DNA from: Nicotiana tabacum
Taxonomy: Eukaryota; Streptophyta; Magnoliopsida; Solanales; Solanaceae
Assembly: GCF_000715075.1 (NCBI RefSeq)
Contig: NC_134097.1
Location: forward strand, 126,230,997 to 126,294,996
DNA length: 64,000 bases
Direction of reading: 5' to 3'
A model generated the notes under the pieces. It was given only the letters and a program-made list of their open reading frames with translations. It had not been told where the DNA came from and did not search any database. Shown one piece after another: positions 44,303 to 56,870 of the stretch. A program made the position numbers and the translations under genes. Numbering within the stretch: position 1 is the stretch's first letter; every line of letters starts with the position of its first letter.

Positions 44303-47300
44303 TGTAAGCACGTGATTTTTGCTTTACGAGCAATTGCTCCAAAAGAAAATAAAAATAGTGACAAATGATTTCGCTGTACAATTTTTCGAGTTTTCCGTGA
44401 CATGTGTTGTTAGTCATTTATGGGTCTGTCCATTTTACATCTAGTCATTACCAAACAAAAATACAAAATGCCTGTCGTTAAAAGAAAATTCAAAAAAATA
44501 TATGTATGTGTGCATCGTTCGTTCTAAGCTGTGATCTAACCATTTTTTTTATTTTTATTTTTATTTTTTATTGTCCATTTATGTGTGTTTATCGTTGTGG
44601 GTGTCACTCAATATGTGTGTAGGTTTATTTTAATTTTTACATTGTTTTAGGAATTTTTGTTTAAATTGAAAAAAAAAAGGAGAAAAGGAAAATCCGATTT
44701 GGGCCCCGAAACAAGGCCCAAAACCAAAGTACTGATCCAGTCCAAACCCAGCCTGCCCAAGCACGGACTCAAACGACGTCGTATCGGCGTCCCCATTTGA
44801 AGCCGTTGATCTGATTCAAAGGAACGGTCCAGATCAGGCTGTCCAACTCACCTCAACGACGCCGTTTCAGGCAAGTTGATCTGAGCCGTCCAACCTCATT
44901 GATCCAACGGTCCCTGGCTCCCTCATGACCCGACCTATTTAGCCGGTTTAACCCAACCCCTCACCTAAACCAAAACGACCCCGTTCCCATACCAAACGAC
45001 CCCGTCCTGTTACCCACCAATAGATCTAAGCCGTTCAGATCACTTGATCTAACGGCTCCAATCTCTCTTCCCCTTCCATATATAAACTTGACCCTTTACC
45101 CCGCACCCCCTATCCGAACCCCCCCCCCCTTCAGTCATCTCCTTCCCCGAACCCTGAAACCCCCAAACCCTAACGCCGCCCTAGTTTCCCTTCCACCAAA
45201 ACCCGGCGGCATGAACGCCGGTGGCCACCTCCCGAACACCCTAAGACCCCCTCACTCTCCTGAACATGGATCTGTTACTCCCTAGCCTCGAATCACTTTC
45301 GTTCGTCTCGAATCTTCATTTGAAGATTTGAGTCGAACCCGGATCTATGCCAAACCGCCCCATCTTCATACCAGACACCCCCTGACCTTCCTCGTGACCA
45401 AACCAAGCTTGGTTTGGTCCGAATCTACCCACAACTCCCAAAAATCCAGATCTGAAAATCCAGACTTTAGAACACATGCACATGGGGAATCCGGATATCC
45501 TTAACGGGGGTTTGAGGTCTAATAGACCTTAATCAAGGTGTTCTCATGTGAGAACACCCTGATTAAAGTTTGTTCGGCCTCAAAGGGTCAATGTCGAGTC
45601 AGATTTGGTTCAGTTTTGTCTGGACATTTTTGGTAAGCTTTCTTTTCCTTTTTGTTTTATTCAACTGCTAGTTAAGTATGTTAGCATGTTCTGTTGTGTT
45701 TGTTCGGTGTTTTCTGATACTTTTCTTAATTTCTTCCGTCTTTGTAAAGACCTTTTATTTGGTCAATTGTTTTCTGTGTATGATTTGAATGTGTTCTGTG
45801 ATAAACATGATCGTCGATTAGTTTAATCGGCAGATAAGTTAACTCATATAGGCCCCAGTAATTGAACAAAAATTGTCTGATGCCCTTTAGGTCCCTAAAC
45901 GTATTGTTTATGTGAGCGATTGATTATTACCTGTTATAATTAGTATAGTCGACTCGATAAATATCGTCGATTAGCTTTCTATAACTAATAAATCGAATGA
46001 GCTAATAATGTCGCATGACTAATTGAGCTTTGCCACTGACTGTATGCCCCAGCATTGTTTGAAATGGTTTGTTTGCACTGTAAAACTGACTGAAAAAGGT
46101 TCAGCCCAGGCAGTCTTGAGTTCGAACTTTCATCAGTTCAAAAAATGCCCTGATGCTGCAATAGGCAGGGGCAGTAATAATCAAGGTTGACAGGGGTATT
46201 CTGGGGTGTTAAAAAGAACAGAAGTAATTAGTTTAAGTGAGCTGACAAATGGGGTACTAAATTAGGATTAAACTAATGCCAATGGGGGACAAGACACAAG
46301 AGTATGGGTTTAAAAGGAATACTAAAATAAGCCCATAATCCTTGATTAAAGAATAAACTAGGCGTGGGGAACAAGAGGGGCTGGCATCAAGAGATGCTCA
46401 AGCATGGGTTTAACAGGGTAGGGGCAGGCTGCAAGTTGCAGCATGGGGGCAGCTTAGCTGCACTTGGTCACTTTGGCTTATAAATAGGCCATTTGAGAAC
46501 TGAAAGAGGGCTGGACTTTTAGTCTTCAGAAAAAGAGAAAAACAAAGTGAAAATTTTCAGTCTTAAAGCTAGAGTTTAATCTGAAGAGAGGTCTAGTGAG
46601 TCAAAAGAAAGCCGAAAAACATAAGTTAGTTTCCAAATAGATTGTAACCAAACACCATCTGAAAGTTGAACAAGAATTCATATTGGTCAAGCTGTCTTGG
46701 CCAAGTTCTGTCGTCTGCAGTGACTGAGCTGTTTGTTGGTTGCTGAACTGATTGGTATTTGCTGCATTGAACTTCTTTTACTTCTGGTGTTCATTACTCT
46801 TCGTCTGGAATTATTGGTTTGGCACTCGACTATTTGCTGGCTTCATTTATTCTGGGAATCATTGTTGGTTGTTCGTGGACTGTGGAAAACAATTTTGGTT
46901 GTTGGTTTGTTGCTGTGCTGTTGCTGTGTATCTGTTGATGCTGTGATTACTGCATACTACTCAACTGATCACTCTCCTTCTTCCTTTCCTTTCCTTACCA
47001 GGTACACAATTGATACCACCAATGTAACTGAGAGTTTGAGCATGAATGCAAAAGAGAGGACCTGCAGATTGTTTTTATGTATACATGAACTGTTACATTA
47101 AATGTCATAAAATAGTTACATTTTCGTTTGTATAATAGAAGTAGCCTACATGCTCAGTATATCAATGTAGGTTAATGAATGATAGTCATGTATGTATGCT
47201 GTTAGGTGAAAAACATTCCCAGGGTAATAGATTGTATTTTAGACTTAGTCTGATGGTGTAGTACATTCTATAATGTAGGCCAAAATAGGTAAACTACTCA

Positions 47301-48603
47301 CATGAGTTAAAGTTCTTTCCCCTTTTGCTAGTTTGTCACATATAAATTGATAAAGAACAAAGAATCAGTTCTAGGCCTCAACCTCAGGAAGGCCGAGCCC
47401 AAATCGAAAAATCAGTTAGGCCTGTATCGGAAAAACAGGGCCCAAGTCTGGCCATCTCGCATGAGCTAGGTTTGGGCCCATAATTTGCGGCTAGTTGTCC
47501 ATAAGTGCAGTCACGTTTTATGATTCTGTAAAAGCACTTTAAATCCGGTTTTATAATCAACTAAGGCTATTTACTGCTTTCAATTGATAGAGACAAACAC
47601 GACAAGAAACGTAGTTGCTATAGGATATCCTTTAAAAATAACAACGAGATGAGCCTCGATAAAAATAAACAAAACGCAGATGCGGGGCCCTTGTTAAATG
47701 TATATTAGTAAAGCATTTAGCTTCCAGGACGGGTTGTTTAGCAAATCTCACAACTTTCCTAAAATAACAATACGCTAGACTCTTTAGGACGCGCCTTAAT
47801 AAATCTTACCTTCGTAAACTCGGGTGCACATTGATGTGACCCAAATCCAAATCCCAACGGAATCGAAATGTGTTTCTAATCACGGGTACATTGATTGTGA
47901 CGTGGTTCGAGATGCGTGTCCATGACGTTGCAAATTCATTTTAAAAAAATAGAATGAGATGAGCCTCGCCAAATAAAAATACAAATTGCGGGGCCCTCAG
48001 TAGATATTTGTTTTAAAAATTATTTAGACTTCGGGATGGACCGTTTAGTAAAATTCCATGGTCCTACCCAAAATAAATACGCTAGTCGCTTTAGGCGCGC
48101 ATTTAATAATTTAATTTCCTTAAACTCGGGTGCACATTGATGTGACCCAAATCCAAATCTCAACGGAGTCAAAGTGTGTCGACGACCACGGGTACATTGA
48201 TTGTAACGCAGTTCGAGATATATTTTCACAACGTTGCAATTCTTGATAAAAACAGTAAATGATAAAAGCGGTTAAAAGTTAAATTTTGCATATAAGTTCA
48301 CACTTGTATAAAATCATATCATCAAGCCGAATATAACAGTTGGGCGACCGTTCTAGAACCACGGAACTCGGGAATGCCTAACACCTTCTCCCGGTTAACA
48401 GAATTCCTTATCCGGATTTCTGGTACGCAGACTGTAATATAGAGTCATTATTTTCCTCGATTCGGGATTAAAATCGGTGACTTGGGACACCCTAAATCTC
48501 CCAAGTGGCGACTCTAAAATAATTAAACCAATCCCGCTTCGATTGTCCTTTAATTGGAAAAACTCCCCTGCGCCCCGCGGGCGCGGAAAAAGGAGGTGTG
48601 ACA
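44303..48603 (+). repeat. 3' LTR of Ogre element E
   Basis: 4301 bp, ends TGTAAGCACG..GGTGTGACA, followed by the TSD TTGCT. Differences from the 5' LTR seen by eye include T for C near 44328, C for T near 45248, G for A near 45358 and several between 48050 and 48520. Confidence 0.95.
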
Positions 48604-48608
48604 TTGCT

Positions 48609-49781
48609 CTAATCCCATGATTTTCCTTAAATCTTTGTGTGTTAATCTACCCGAGGTTCAAGTATTAAACTAGAAATAAATAGGATGAACTTACCTCAAG
48701 ATGCTAGGTGAAAGTATTCTCTCAAGAGCTCCAAAATCGCCAAATAAATGAGTGAAAATGAGCAAAAATGGCCTAGAGTCCGTAATAAATGAAGGTCACT
48801 GCTTCAGGGATTTCCGCATCTACAGTCCTGGGCCGCACCTGCGCCCACCGCATCTGCGGAAAGGTGTCCACTTTTGTGGAAATTCAGCTGGGCCACTGGG
48901 TCGTTCTACGGGAAGCAACCGCTTCTACGGGAAGCAACCGCTTCTGCGGAAGCTTAGCCGCTTTCTGCGGCTTCTGGCTTGGCCTGCCTTGGCCGCTTCT
49001 GCGAGGGGACGACCGCTTCTGCGAGGGGACGACCGCTTCTGCGGCCTCGCACCTGCGGCTGACCAACCGCAGGTGTGATTATGACAGCATTTTGGAGCTT
49101 CATCTCCTTCCTAAGTTTTCCAACTTCACTCGAGCCTTGCCAGATTGACGCTCGGGGCCCCCGCGCCCCGCCCGAACATACCGACAAGTTTGAAATCATA
49201 AAACAGACTCGCTCAAACCCTTGGAATGCCTAAAACAATGCTAAATCTAAGAATCACCCCCTAAAACCAATTGAATCAAACTTATGAACTTCAAGTTCTT
49301 CAATTCACTTCTAACGTGCCGAAATGTACTTCTACTACTCGGATTGACACCAAATTTTGTGGGCAAGTCTTAAATGTTATATTGGACCTATAACATATGG
49401 GCCCGATACCAATATGATCAAGCATTATTTAATTTCATTAAATCCTTAGAATTTCAGTTTAATAATTTCTAACAAAAATTCATTACTCGGGCTAGGGACC
49501 TAGGAATTCGATTTCGGCCATATACCCAGGTCCCATATTTTCTACGGACCCTCCGGGACCGTCAAAACACAAGTCCGGGTTCGTTTGCTAAAAATGTTGA
49601 CCAAAATCAAACTTAGCATTTTAAGAAAATCTTAGGGAATCAAATGTGCCTATTACAACTAAAACTCTTCCAAATCTCAAACCAACCATCCCTGCAGGTC
49701 ATAAATTAGTTAAAGCAAGCGCGAAAAGTTTTATTTAGGGGACGGGGTTCTAAAATGCAAAACGACCGGTCGGTCGTTACA
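48609..49781 (-). mobile_element. Chromovirus A 3' LTR, proximal part
   Basis: On the minus strand the LTR starts TGTAACGACC at 49781, right after a PPT, and runs to 48609, where the Ogre (with TSD 48604-48608) interrupts. 48810-49070 holds a cluster of CTGCGG/CCGC-rich short motifs. No coding sequence. Confidence 0.75.
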
Positions 49782-49794
49782 TTCTCCATCTCTT
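49782..49794 (-). other. Polypurine tract, chromovirus A
   Basis: On the minus strand AAGAGATGGAGAA directly precedes the LTR start TGTAACGACC. The sequence just upstream, with a TTCGAGGACGAACG inverted-repeat-like tract, is typical of this element family. Confidence 0.8.
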
Positions 49795-49797
49795 AAA

Positions 49798-50249
49798 CAA
49801 ACGTTCGTCCTCGAACGGACATAGAAAGGTACCTGAGCTAGGAAAAAGATGGGGGTATCTGCTCCGCATGTCCTCCTCGGACTCCCAGGTCGCCTCCTCA
49901 ACTGGTTGGCCCCTCCACTGGCCTTTACCGCAAAAATCCTCTTGGATATCAACTGGTGATCATGTCTATCAATAATGGCAACTGGCTCCTCCTCATAACC
50001 CAGACTCTCATTCAACTGAATAGTACTGAAGACTAACACATGGGACAAGTCGGCGTGATACTTCTACAACATCAATACATGGAAAACTGGATGAACTCCC
50101 GACAAGCTGGGGGTAAAGCAAGCTCATAAGCAACGTCCCTAACTCACCTCAACACATCAAAGGGGCCAATAAACCTTGGGCTCAACTTTCCCTTCTTCTC
50201 GAACCTCATTACACCCTTCATTGGCAAAACTTTTAAGAGGACCTTCTCG
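49798..50249 (-). pseudogene. Chromovirus A integrase C-terminus and chromodomain, broken
   Basis: On the minus strand the frame resumes with GEKVLLKVLPMKGVMRFEKKGKLSPRFIGPF split over the Athila B insertion, the GPY/F part of integrase. Then come SHVLVFSTIQLNESLGYEEEPVAI and a chromodomain-like region (KRIFAVKA.., a frameshift, then Trp/Glu remnants), which in chromoviruses targets integration to heterochromatin. Several stops and frameshifts are present. It is the end of the ORF at 59439-62865. Confidence 0.8.
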
Positions 50250-50254
50250 CCAAC

Positions 50255-51776
50255 TGATCGGTGCAAACCTTACACCACTACAAAGTGGCGAGAGCGGTCG
50301 AAGCAGCTTTTACCCGAGATGGTCGGGATCGAATCCACAGGGAGCTAGAATTGGGAATTTGGATTCCTATTTAAACTAGAAATGCGTAGTGCTCTTAATT
50401 ACACTTCTAATCGTAATGGTTTTTTGTTACTTCTACTTTTATGCTAATAAGATACTGAATTAAACCAAGAATGATTGCTTGTAAGGTTTTCTAAATGATT
50501 AATGAGGCACTAGGGAAGTGACTTTCTCCTAGGTGAATACTTGACGGGATCTAAAGCCTAAGACAAAGATGTTATGTTGGGGATTGCGGTATAGCCAATG
50601 CACGGAATTACTCACTCTATACCTCTGGGTAGCTTGAGTGACTTTGCCCTAATTGACTTTATCAAGAACAATTGGGTGTCAAAATTGTGCAAGCAACATA
50701 GGCTCAAGTTGGGTATTACTATCTCTAGGTTTAACCCTTTAATTGGGGCTATCAACCTCTTGATTACGCCCCAATTCCTTGTTGGACATATTTTCCTAGA
50801 CTCAAGCTCTCTTTCTCAAGAAGAACCCAAGTCAAATAGGCACAAATTAGTATTTGCAACCACTAATTCAACATGGAAAACACAAATCAGTCCAAATATC
50901 AAATACCCATAAACATCTAAGCCTTAAATCAAAAGACCCATCAAATACCCACACTAGGGTTGAGCCATAACCCTAGATAATGGGTCTCTCTACTTATAAT
51001 AATGTAAGAAAAATGATAAATATATGAAGAATAACCCATATGATTTGATTACAAACTAAGATAATGAAGATTCAGCGTTAATCTAGCTACAAATTACTCA
51101 AAATGGAACTAAAATGTCATTCACGTGCTCTAGTCTCTAACAGATTACAAAAAGATACCCTAAAAATGTGAAAAGAAAGTATTTATACTAGGCCGAATTT
51201 TTTGGACAAAAATACCCCTGACGGAGGTACTACGGTCCGCATAAAATGCACCGCGGACCGCAATGAAACTTTTTGGTTTGACTTGTCATTCTCTGAATCT
51301 GGCCACCGTGGGCCACATAAAATGTATTGCAGCCGCGGTGGCTTAATTGCGGTCCGCATAAAATGCTCTGCGGACCGCGCTGGCTTTAATCATCCAAACT
51401 CCCAACTCTCTAAATCCCCTCTCCGCGGACCGCATAAATTGGTTTGCGGCCGCGAAGAGGGTGCTGCGGTCTGCACAAAATGGGTTGCGGCCGCAGTGCT
51501 TGAGCTTCCAAAATCTGCACCTCTCTGAATCTCCTCACTACGGACCGCATTAAATGGATTGCGGCCGTGGTGGGTCTGTTGCAACTGTGCTTTGACTTGT
51601 TCTTGATACTTGTGCATGTTTCACTCATTTTTGAGCTGGTTTTGACTACTTGTCACCTTTTTGACCAAACTCTGCAAAAATGCACAACATGTAATCCTTT
51701 GGGACTATTTGTATACATTTTTAATCAAAATTCAAGTAAAAGGGAGTGTAAAATGAACTAGAATCCCTAGTTATCA
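50255..51776 (-). repeat. 3' LTR of Athila element B
   Basis: In minus orientation it starts TGATAACTAGGG at 51776 and ends TGCACCGATCA at 50255. Its U3 palindrome array (GCGGNCCGC types) lies at about 51230-51570. No coding sequence. Confidence 0.9.
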
Positions 51777-53847
51777 ACTCCCCAAACTTAAGCTTTTGCT
51801 TGTCCTCAAGCAAACAAAATAAGTCCCACCTCCTTAAGAGTAAAACCAAGAAAATTCAGCTGACCTAAAATGACCTCATCTAGCATCAATTGGGACTAAC
51901 AATTGCCCTCAATTCAAATGAATCATTAACAACATTCGACCTTCTAAGCACCATGGTTTTAGTGCGACACAAGAGCATCAAGAGTTAACTCAACCCATCA
52001 AGGAAACGCTTTCTTTTGCTTTGGTCATTGTGGAATCCAAACTCATACATCCTCAACTTTCCCTAAGCAAACCTCACTTTTAGGTTGTAGCACTCAAAAC
52101 GAGGATTGTGGAAAACACACTCATCTCTCTCAAAGAAAGGTCACAAGTCCGGCTCTAAGTACCATAAGCTTGCCCTTTATGTGAGTCACTACTAATGTAA
52201 GCTTTATCCAACTCAATATCATATAGGGCTTTGTGGAGATATAGTGAAGACTTTCGGTTCCGGGTAGGATATATTTGGTCTAAGTGGGTTCCATCTTCCC
52301 GTAAGAACTTTATTTCTTCCTTTTGGCATACATTCTCTTGACTTTTTGAGTCATTTACTTCTTTCTTAGGGGTTAGAGAGAGACACTGTCACTCTTTCTT
52401 GTTCTTTTCAAACCTTTTTCTCCTTTCTAAACTTTCCACACCTTTCATCTCTTTTCTTTTATTGAATCCCTTCATTTCTCATACATTGTTCATTCTTTTT
52501 AACTTTTTTATTTTCTTTCTTTTTCATTGCCTTTCCTTTTCTTCATTTTGTACCGTTTACCACTTTGTTGCATTCCTCGTCTCTCCCCCCCTCCCCAAAC
52601 TTATGTTTTTGCCTTGTGCTAAGGAAAGACCGGGTGCCAAAAGACGGTCGTTTTTACAATGGGTAAAGGCTTGTATCATGGTCTTTGAAAGAAAAAGGGT
52701 TATGGCTCAAAAAGGTTGACTAGGGATATTATCATTAGTAGGCTATGGAAGTTTTCAAGATAACATTCGAATCAAGGAGAGCCTATAATCACTTCTCAAG
52801 TCAAACTACACTTAGGATTTTGCCTAGACAAACATTCAGGGCAAGTTCTAGACTAATGGCACGGGTCTTGGACTTGCAATTCAAATTCTCACCACACAAG
52901 CTATAGGATTGCTAAAGAGACAGAGTCGGGGGCGCATAACAACCTTAGTTAAGATTTGAGCAACACATTGGTCCCAAAAAACCATTTGATGATTATCGGC
53001 CAACACAAGAGTTTCAAGGTCACAACTTTCATCATCTTATACACAACAATTTATTTTTGACCATAAGATCAAAGGCAAATGTGTTAGGCCCAAGTGAAGC
53101 TTTGCTTGAGGCACCATTACTCATTAGCTACTATTTACACACACAAAAAGAAAAAAATAGACTCAAACCCTTAACAAGGTTGTCATGTCATCCATCATAG
53201 GGAAGAGCTAGCCGGTTCACACAAATTACACCTTTGGAAAAAACCGTGGCATTAAGAAAATCAAGGCTTGTTGAATGCAAAACTCAAAATAAGAAGCTAT
53301 CAAAATGAAATAAGAAGCTATGAAAGAAAAAAATACGGAAAGTAGAATAAATATGTACAAGAGGGGATTAGACGAATATACATAAGGGGGAATGAATATA
53401 TACATCAGAAAGTAACTTTATATATAGACCAAAGTTGCAAAATACGAAAAGTGAACTAAAATGGTAAAATTATGTACATACCAAAAGTGAAAATCAAAGA
53501 ATAATAAAAAGAAAATAGTATCATATTTACAACACCAAATCATCCAAATAGGGCTACCCCCTCAAATGAAAGCTAGCATTGTCCTCAATGCTAATTAATC
53601 AAAAATAGCTCAAAATAAGATAAAGAGTAAAGAAAACTCCCTATTGGCCCTCCGTCTGCATAGGATCATGAGTCTGGCTACCTAGGTCCTCGGACTGCTC
53701 GGGAACCTGTGACTGGATCCCTGTAACCCGTGTCTGTACTGGGACTTGGGCCTGGATAGAGGAACCTTTCTACGGGTCCTCCAGCTTTATCACTGCATCA
53801 TCAGCTCGGGGAATCACCCTCTTCCTCTTTGCTGGCCTCTCTATCTC
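51777..53847 (-). other. Athila B 3' untranslated region
   Basis: Non-coding. Hairpins: 53574-53593 (stem TAGCATTG/CAATGCTA, loop AGGA on the minus strand) followed by a TTTGAGGGGG tract, and 51795-51814 (stem TTTGCTTG/CAAGCAAA, loop AGGA) followed by the PPT next to the LTR at 51777. A third purine tract near 52580-52605 is T/C-rich on the plus strand. Confidence 0.7.
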
Positions 53848-55620
53848 CTACTCCGGCTCAGTCTGGGCTGCTGGAACCGGGTCATGCAATAACAGCTCTA
53901 ATGGCAAGTGATCAGCCTTCATTGTCTCCACTTCGCCCCTCAACTCCTTCACAGACTCCTTTGATGCTCGAGTCTTTCTCAACTTCTTCGTTTCCTTTGC
54001 CATCTCCTTCAGTGCTTTTCCGTGAGTACCCACAACATCCAATATTAACTTCTGGTTCTCCAGGAGCTTCTTCTGGTTGTCCAGAATCTCCTTGAGAGTC
54101 TCCTCCACTGAGGCTGGAATCTATGGCTGTGGAGGTACGGACTGGGCTGCCACCGAGCTAGAAAGCACAGACAACTTAGAAGTAGTTGTCTACATCTAGT
54201 TGTTGATACTAGCAAGGGTTTGTCTCAAACGGTGGGTAGTCAAAGGGTAGGCTGTGGATGAGGGGATATCTGGAACTGTGGAAGTAGAGGGTCCTGGGGC
54301 AATGTCTGGTGTAGCTGAAGGAGGTTGAGAAGAAGCTACTACTACTACTGGCTCTTCAGACTGGCCAGTAGAACTAGTGGCTTTGCCTTTAGGATCTTTG
54401 GGGTTGTCATCCCCCTTGAGACTGTACCAGGAGAAAGGTGCCTTGAGTTTTACTTTCACATCAAATTTTCTTTTCTCCACATTTTGGTCCTCAAAGTACA
54501 TGGTCAGGAAATTTGGGAAGGGGTAGGATCTATCACTTTCATTCACCACCCTAGTAATCACCCTGGACATAATATTCTCGATGTTGATCGGGTATCCCGC
54601 CATGATAGATGCCACCAATATAGCCCGGGAGTTAGGAAGAGAGTTCTCATGAGTGGTGGGTTCTAGCCTGCTGCAAACAAATGTCTCCCACCTTTTTGCC
54701 TCGAAGTTCAGGGTTCTCCTCAAAATTTAGACCTCGGCTGTCAACCAAGCTGGGGTGGTACCTGGGAGTGCCAAGTACTCTGATACCCATGGACGGGCAT
54801 CCTCACCCAATGCTACCTTTTCTATGTATAATGTTTCATCCTCCTCTGGAAAGCCCAGGTAGTCATTTATTGTTTTGCCATCAAACTTCACTGTCAAGTT
54901 CCACACCTTAGTCGCTTTCGTGCCCTTTTTGATGTGGGAAACATTAGCGAAGAACTCCTTGACTAAGTGCTCATTTGCCTCCTCAACATTGCCTGTAAAG
55001 TAACCCCAGCGCGGTCTCTCCCTGAATTGCCTCTGCACATTAGGATTGTGAGGCAGAAGATCTTTATCAATGAATCTCCGTTCAAGTATCAACTTCCTCT
55101 CGGGCCACCACTCTCGAAATTTGTGGTAAGCGATCTCACTGACGAATCTCCTTTTCCATACCTCGGGGTTTTTAGTTCTCTCAACACCTTCGGGTTGTGG
55201 CACACCCCCTCCCTCTTCATCTAAAGCCTCATCATCGACATGATCCTCTCCAGGTGATAAACCAATAAGAGAAGTAGATGCTTCACTGCCACTGCCCTCA
55301 GTTGAGCCCTCAGACGACTCAGAAGAAATTGCAACTAAAGCTTGAGCAGTAGGAGTGCCTGGAGGTGTATCTCTCAATCTGTGCCTCTCCGGCCGGTCAG
55401 GAACATACTGTGGCACTGATTCAGAGTCGGATGCCTCCCAGGAGGGCACATACTCACTTCCCGGCTGGGAAGCAGCTCTACCCGCAACCTTTATTGATTT
55501 TATGGTATCCTTAATTGCCTGCCGGACTTGGGGGGTCAATCTGATCGATCATACCTTATCCCCTACCCCAGGAGGACTCTCCTTTTCCCTTTTGTTTTCC
55601 ACCACCGCCTTGTAATTTAA
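53848..55620 (-). pseudogene. Athila B third ORF (env position), broken
   Basis: The minus-strand frame 55539-54727 is the best-preserved part: an acidic Ser-rich N-terminus, then EVWKRRFVSEIAYHKFREWW, RRFIDKDLLPHN, VKEFFANVSHIKKG and FDGKTINDYLGF of the 'putative plant transposon protein' family. After a stop (about 54724) the same frame continues 54723-54196 with RTLNFEAKRWETFVCSRL and PINIENIMSRV. After another stop comes a coiled coil (54108-53848). Same gene as 12593-14477. No signal peptide or membrane span was seen. Function unknown. Confidence 0.75.
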
Positions 55621-55724
55621 CAATTTTCTGCAAGTGGAATTCAGTTGAAGCATGTTAGTATCACAGTAGCAGAAGAATCAGTGACAATTATAATTGCAGA
55701 CAGTTGATAGTTAAAAGCAGAAAT

Positions 55725-56660
55725 GCAGACCGTGATCCGCACAAAATACAATGCGGCCGCAAAAGGACCACTGCGGACCGTACAAAATGGTACCGCAGTC
55801 CGTATTGAGGTGGGGGTTAGAATATCCATTCTCTGATTAAGGGTACCGCGGACCGCAAAAAATGGTCTGTGGCCGTGGTAAGGCACTGAGGACTGCGAAA
55901 AATCGACCGCGGCCGCGGTCCTCAACAATCATCTTTCTTAAGTTTTACCACCACGGTCCACACAAAATGGCATTGCGGACTGCAGTGAAGCACTGCGGAC
56001 CGCGGTAAGCCATAAGCAGCAATACCAACCTAGGGTTTCAATTTTCGTCTCATTTTTAGCCTAAAATCACATATCATTAACCCACTAGGTGTTCATTCAT
56101 TATTCTTAACTAATTAACCCTAATCTAATATCATTATGTAAACCTACGCTACAATTTAAAGAAAAAGGAAGAAAAAGAAGTACAACTAACTAACTAAAAG
56201 AAAATAAAACAAGATTAAAAACTAAGAAAAGATTAAAATTACCCGTAATGAGATGCAACATAGATGAGTTAGAATCAGAGTTTGAATTTGTGCAGTTAGG
56301 GCTTGGATGAACAGTATTTTTCTATTTAGTGAGCAAAGGAGCGAAAAGTTTTAAATGAAGGCATGAGGTTCTATTTACAGAAAAGGAACCTAGGACCCAC
56401 TATACCTACCCACCGCGGACCGCAAGAAATGTGTCGCGGTCCGCGGTACTCAAAAACATGAAGCACTGGGGAGACAACCACTACGGACCGCAAAAAAATG
56501 CTCTGCAGCTGCAGTGGGGCACCGCAGACCGCATAAAATGTATTGCGGCTGTGGTGCCAATCTTCAGAGAACCACCACTTTTTACCAATCAACACTAAGG
56601 ACCGCAATAAAATTTTGCCCCCGCAACAAGGCCCTTGCGGCCGCGAAAAATGCATTGCGG
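55725..56660 (-). promoter_or_regulatory. Athila B palindrome arrays and TATA-like box before ORF3
   Basis: Two arrays of GCGGNCCGC-type palindromes (about 55725-56010 and 56410-56660) flank a degenerate TATA-like CTGTAAATAG (minus strand, near 56380-56371). The order on the minus strand is array, TATA-like box, array, ORF3, as in element C. The stretch 56011-56370 is otherwise featureless and AT-rich. Confidence 0.5.
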
Positions 56661-56870
56661 CAGCAGTCCAAACTTCAGAGAGTGCATCATTTTTCCAGTT
56701 AAGTCCTGCACTGCATCAAAACAATCCTGCACACATCTCACAACCAGTTAGACAAAAAGCAAAACCTATACTAAAAAGAAAATCAAAGAAAAACATAAAG
56801 AAAGACACATGGGTTGCCTCCCAAGAAGCGTCTGATTTAACGTCACGGCACAATGCAGGTTACTATCAAA

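Larger units (their letters stand above)
25508..48603 (+). mobile_element. Ogre-type Ty3/gypsy (Tat lineage) element E, complete, 23.1 kb
   Basis: TGTAAGC..GTGACA termini are flanked by a perfect TSD TTGCT (25503-25507 and 48604-48608). LTRs of 4300 and 4301 bp differ by roughly 15 substitutions and a few indels by eye. The PBS matches the tRNA-Arg-type site described for Ogre. It carries ORF1, gag, protease plus G-patch, a GT-AG intron, RT, a degenerate RNase H, an archaeal-type RNase H, integrase, a tandem array and a PPT. It sits inside the LTR of chromovirus A. The coding regions are near intact, with two lesions noted under ORF1 and gag. Confidence 0.95.

Noticed and set aside
48752..49199. 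ORFs of 60-119 codons in the chromovirus LTR (48752-49148 plus, 48884-49199 minus)
   Set aside because: They overlap on both strands over the CTGCGG cluster and lack any domain; low-complexity by-products.
52399..52719. 106-codon plus-strand ORF in the Athila B 3' region
   Set aside because: Phe/Leu/Ser translation of a pyrimidine-rich tract opposite an A/G-rich untranslated region.
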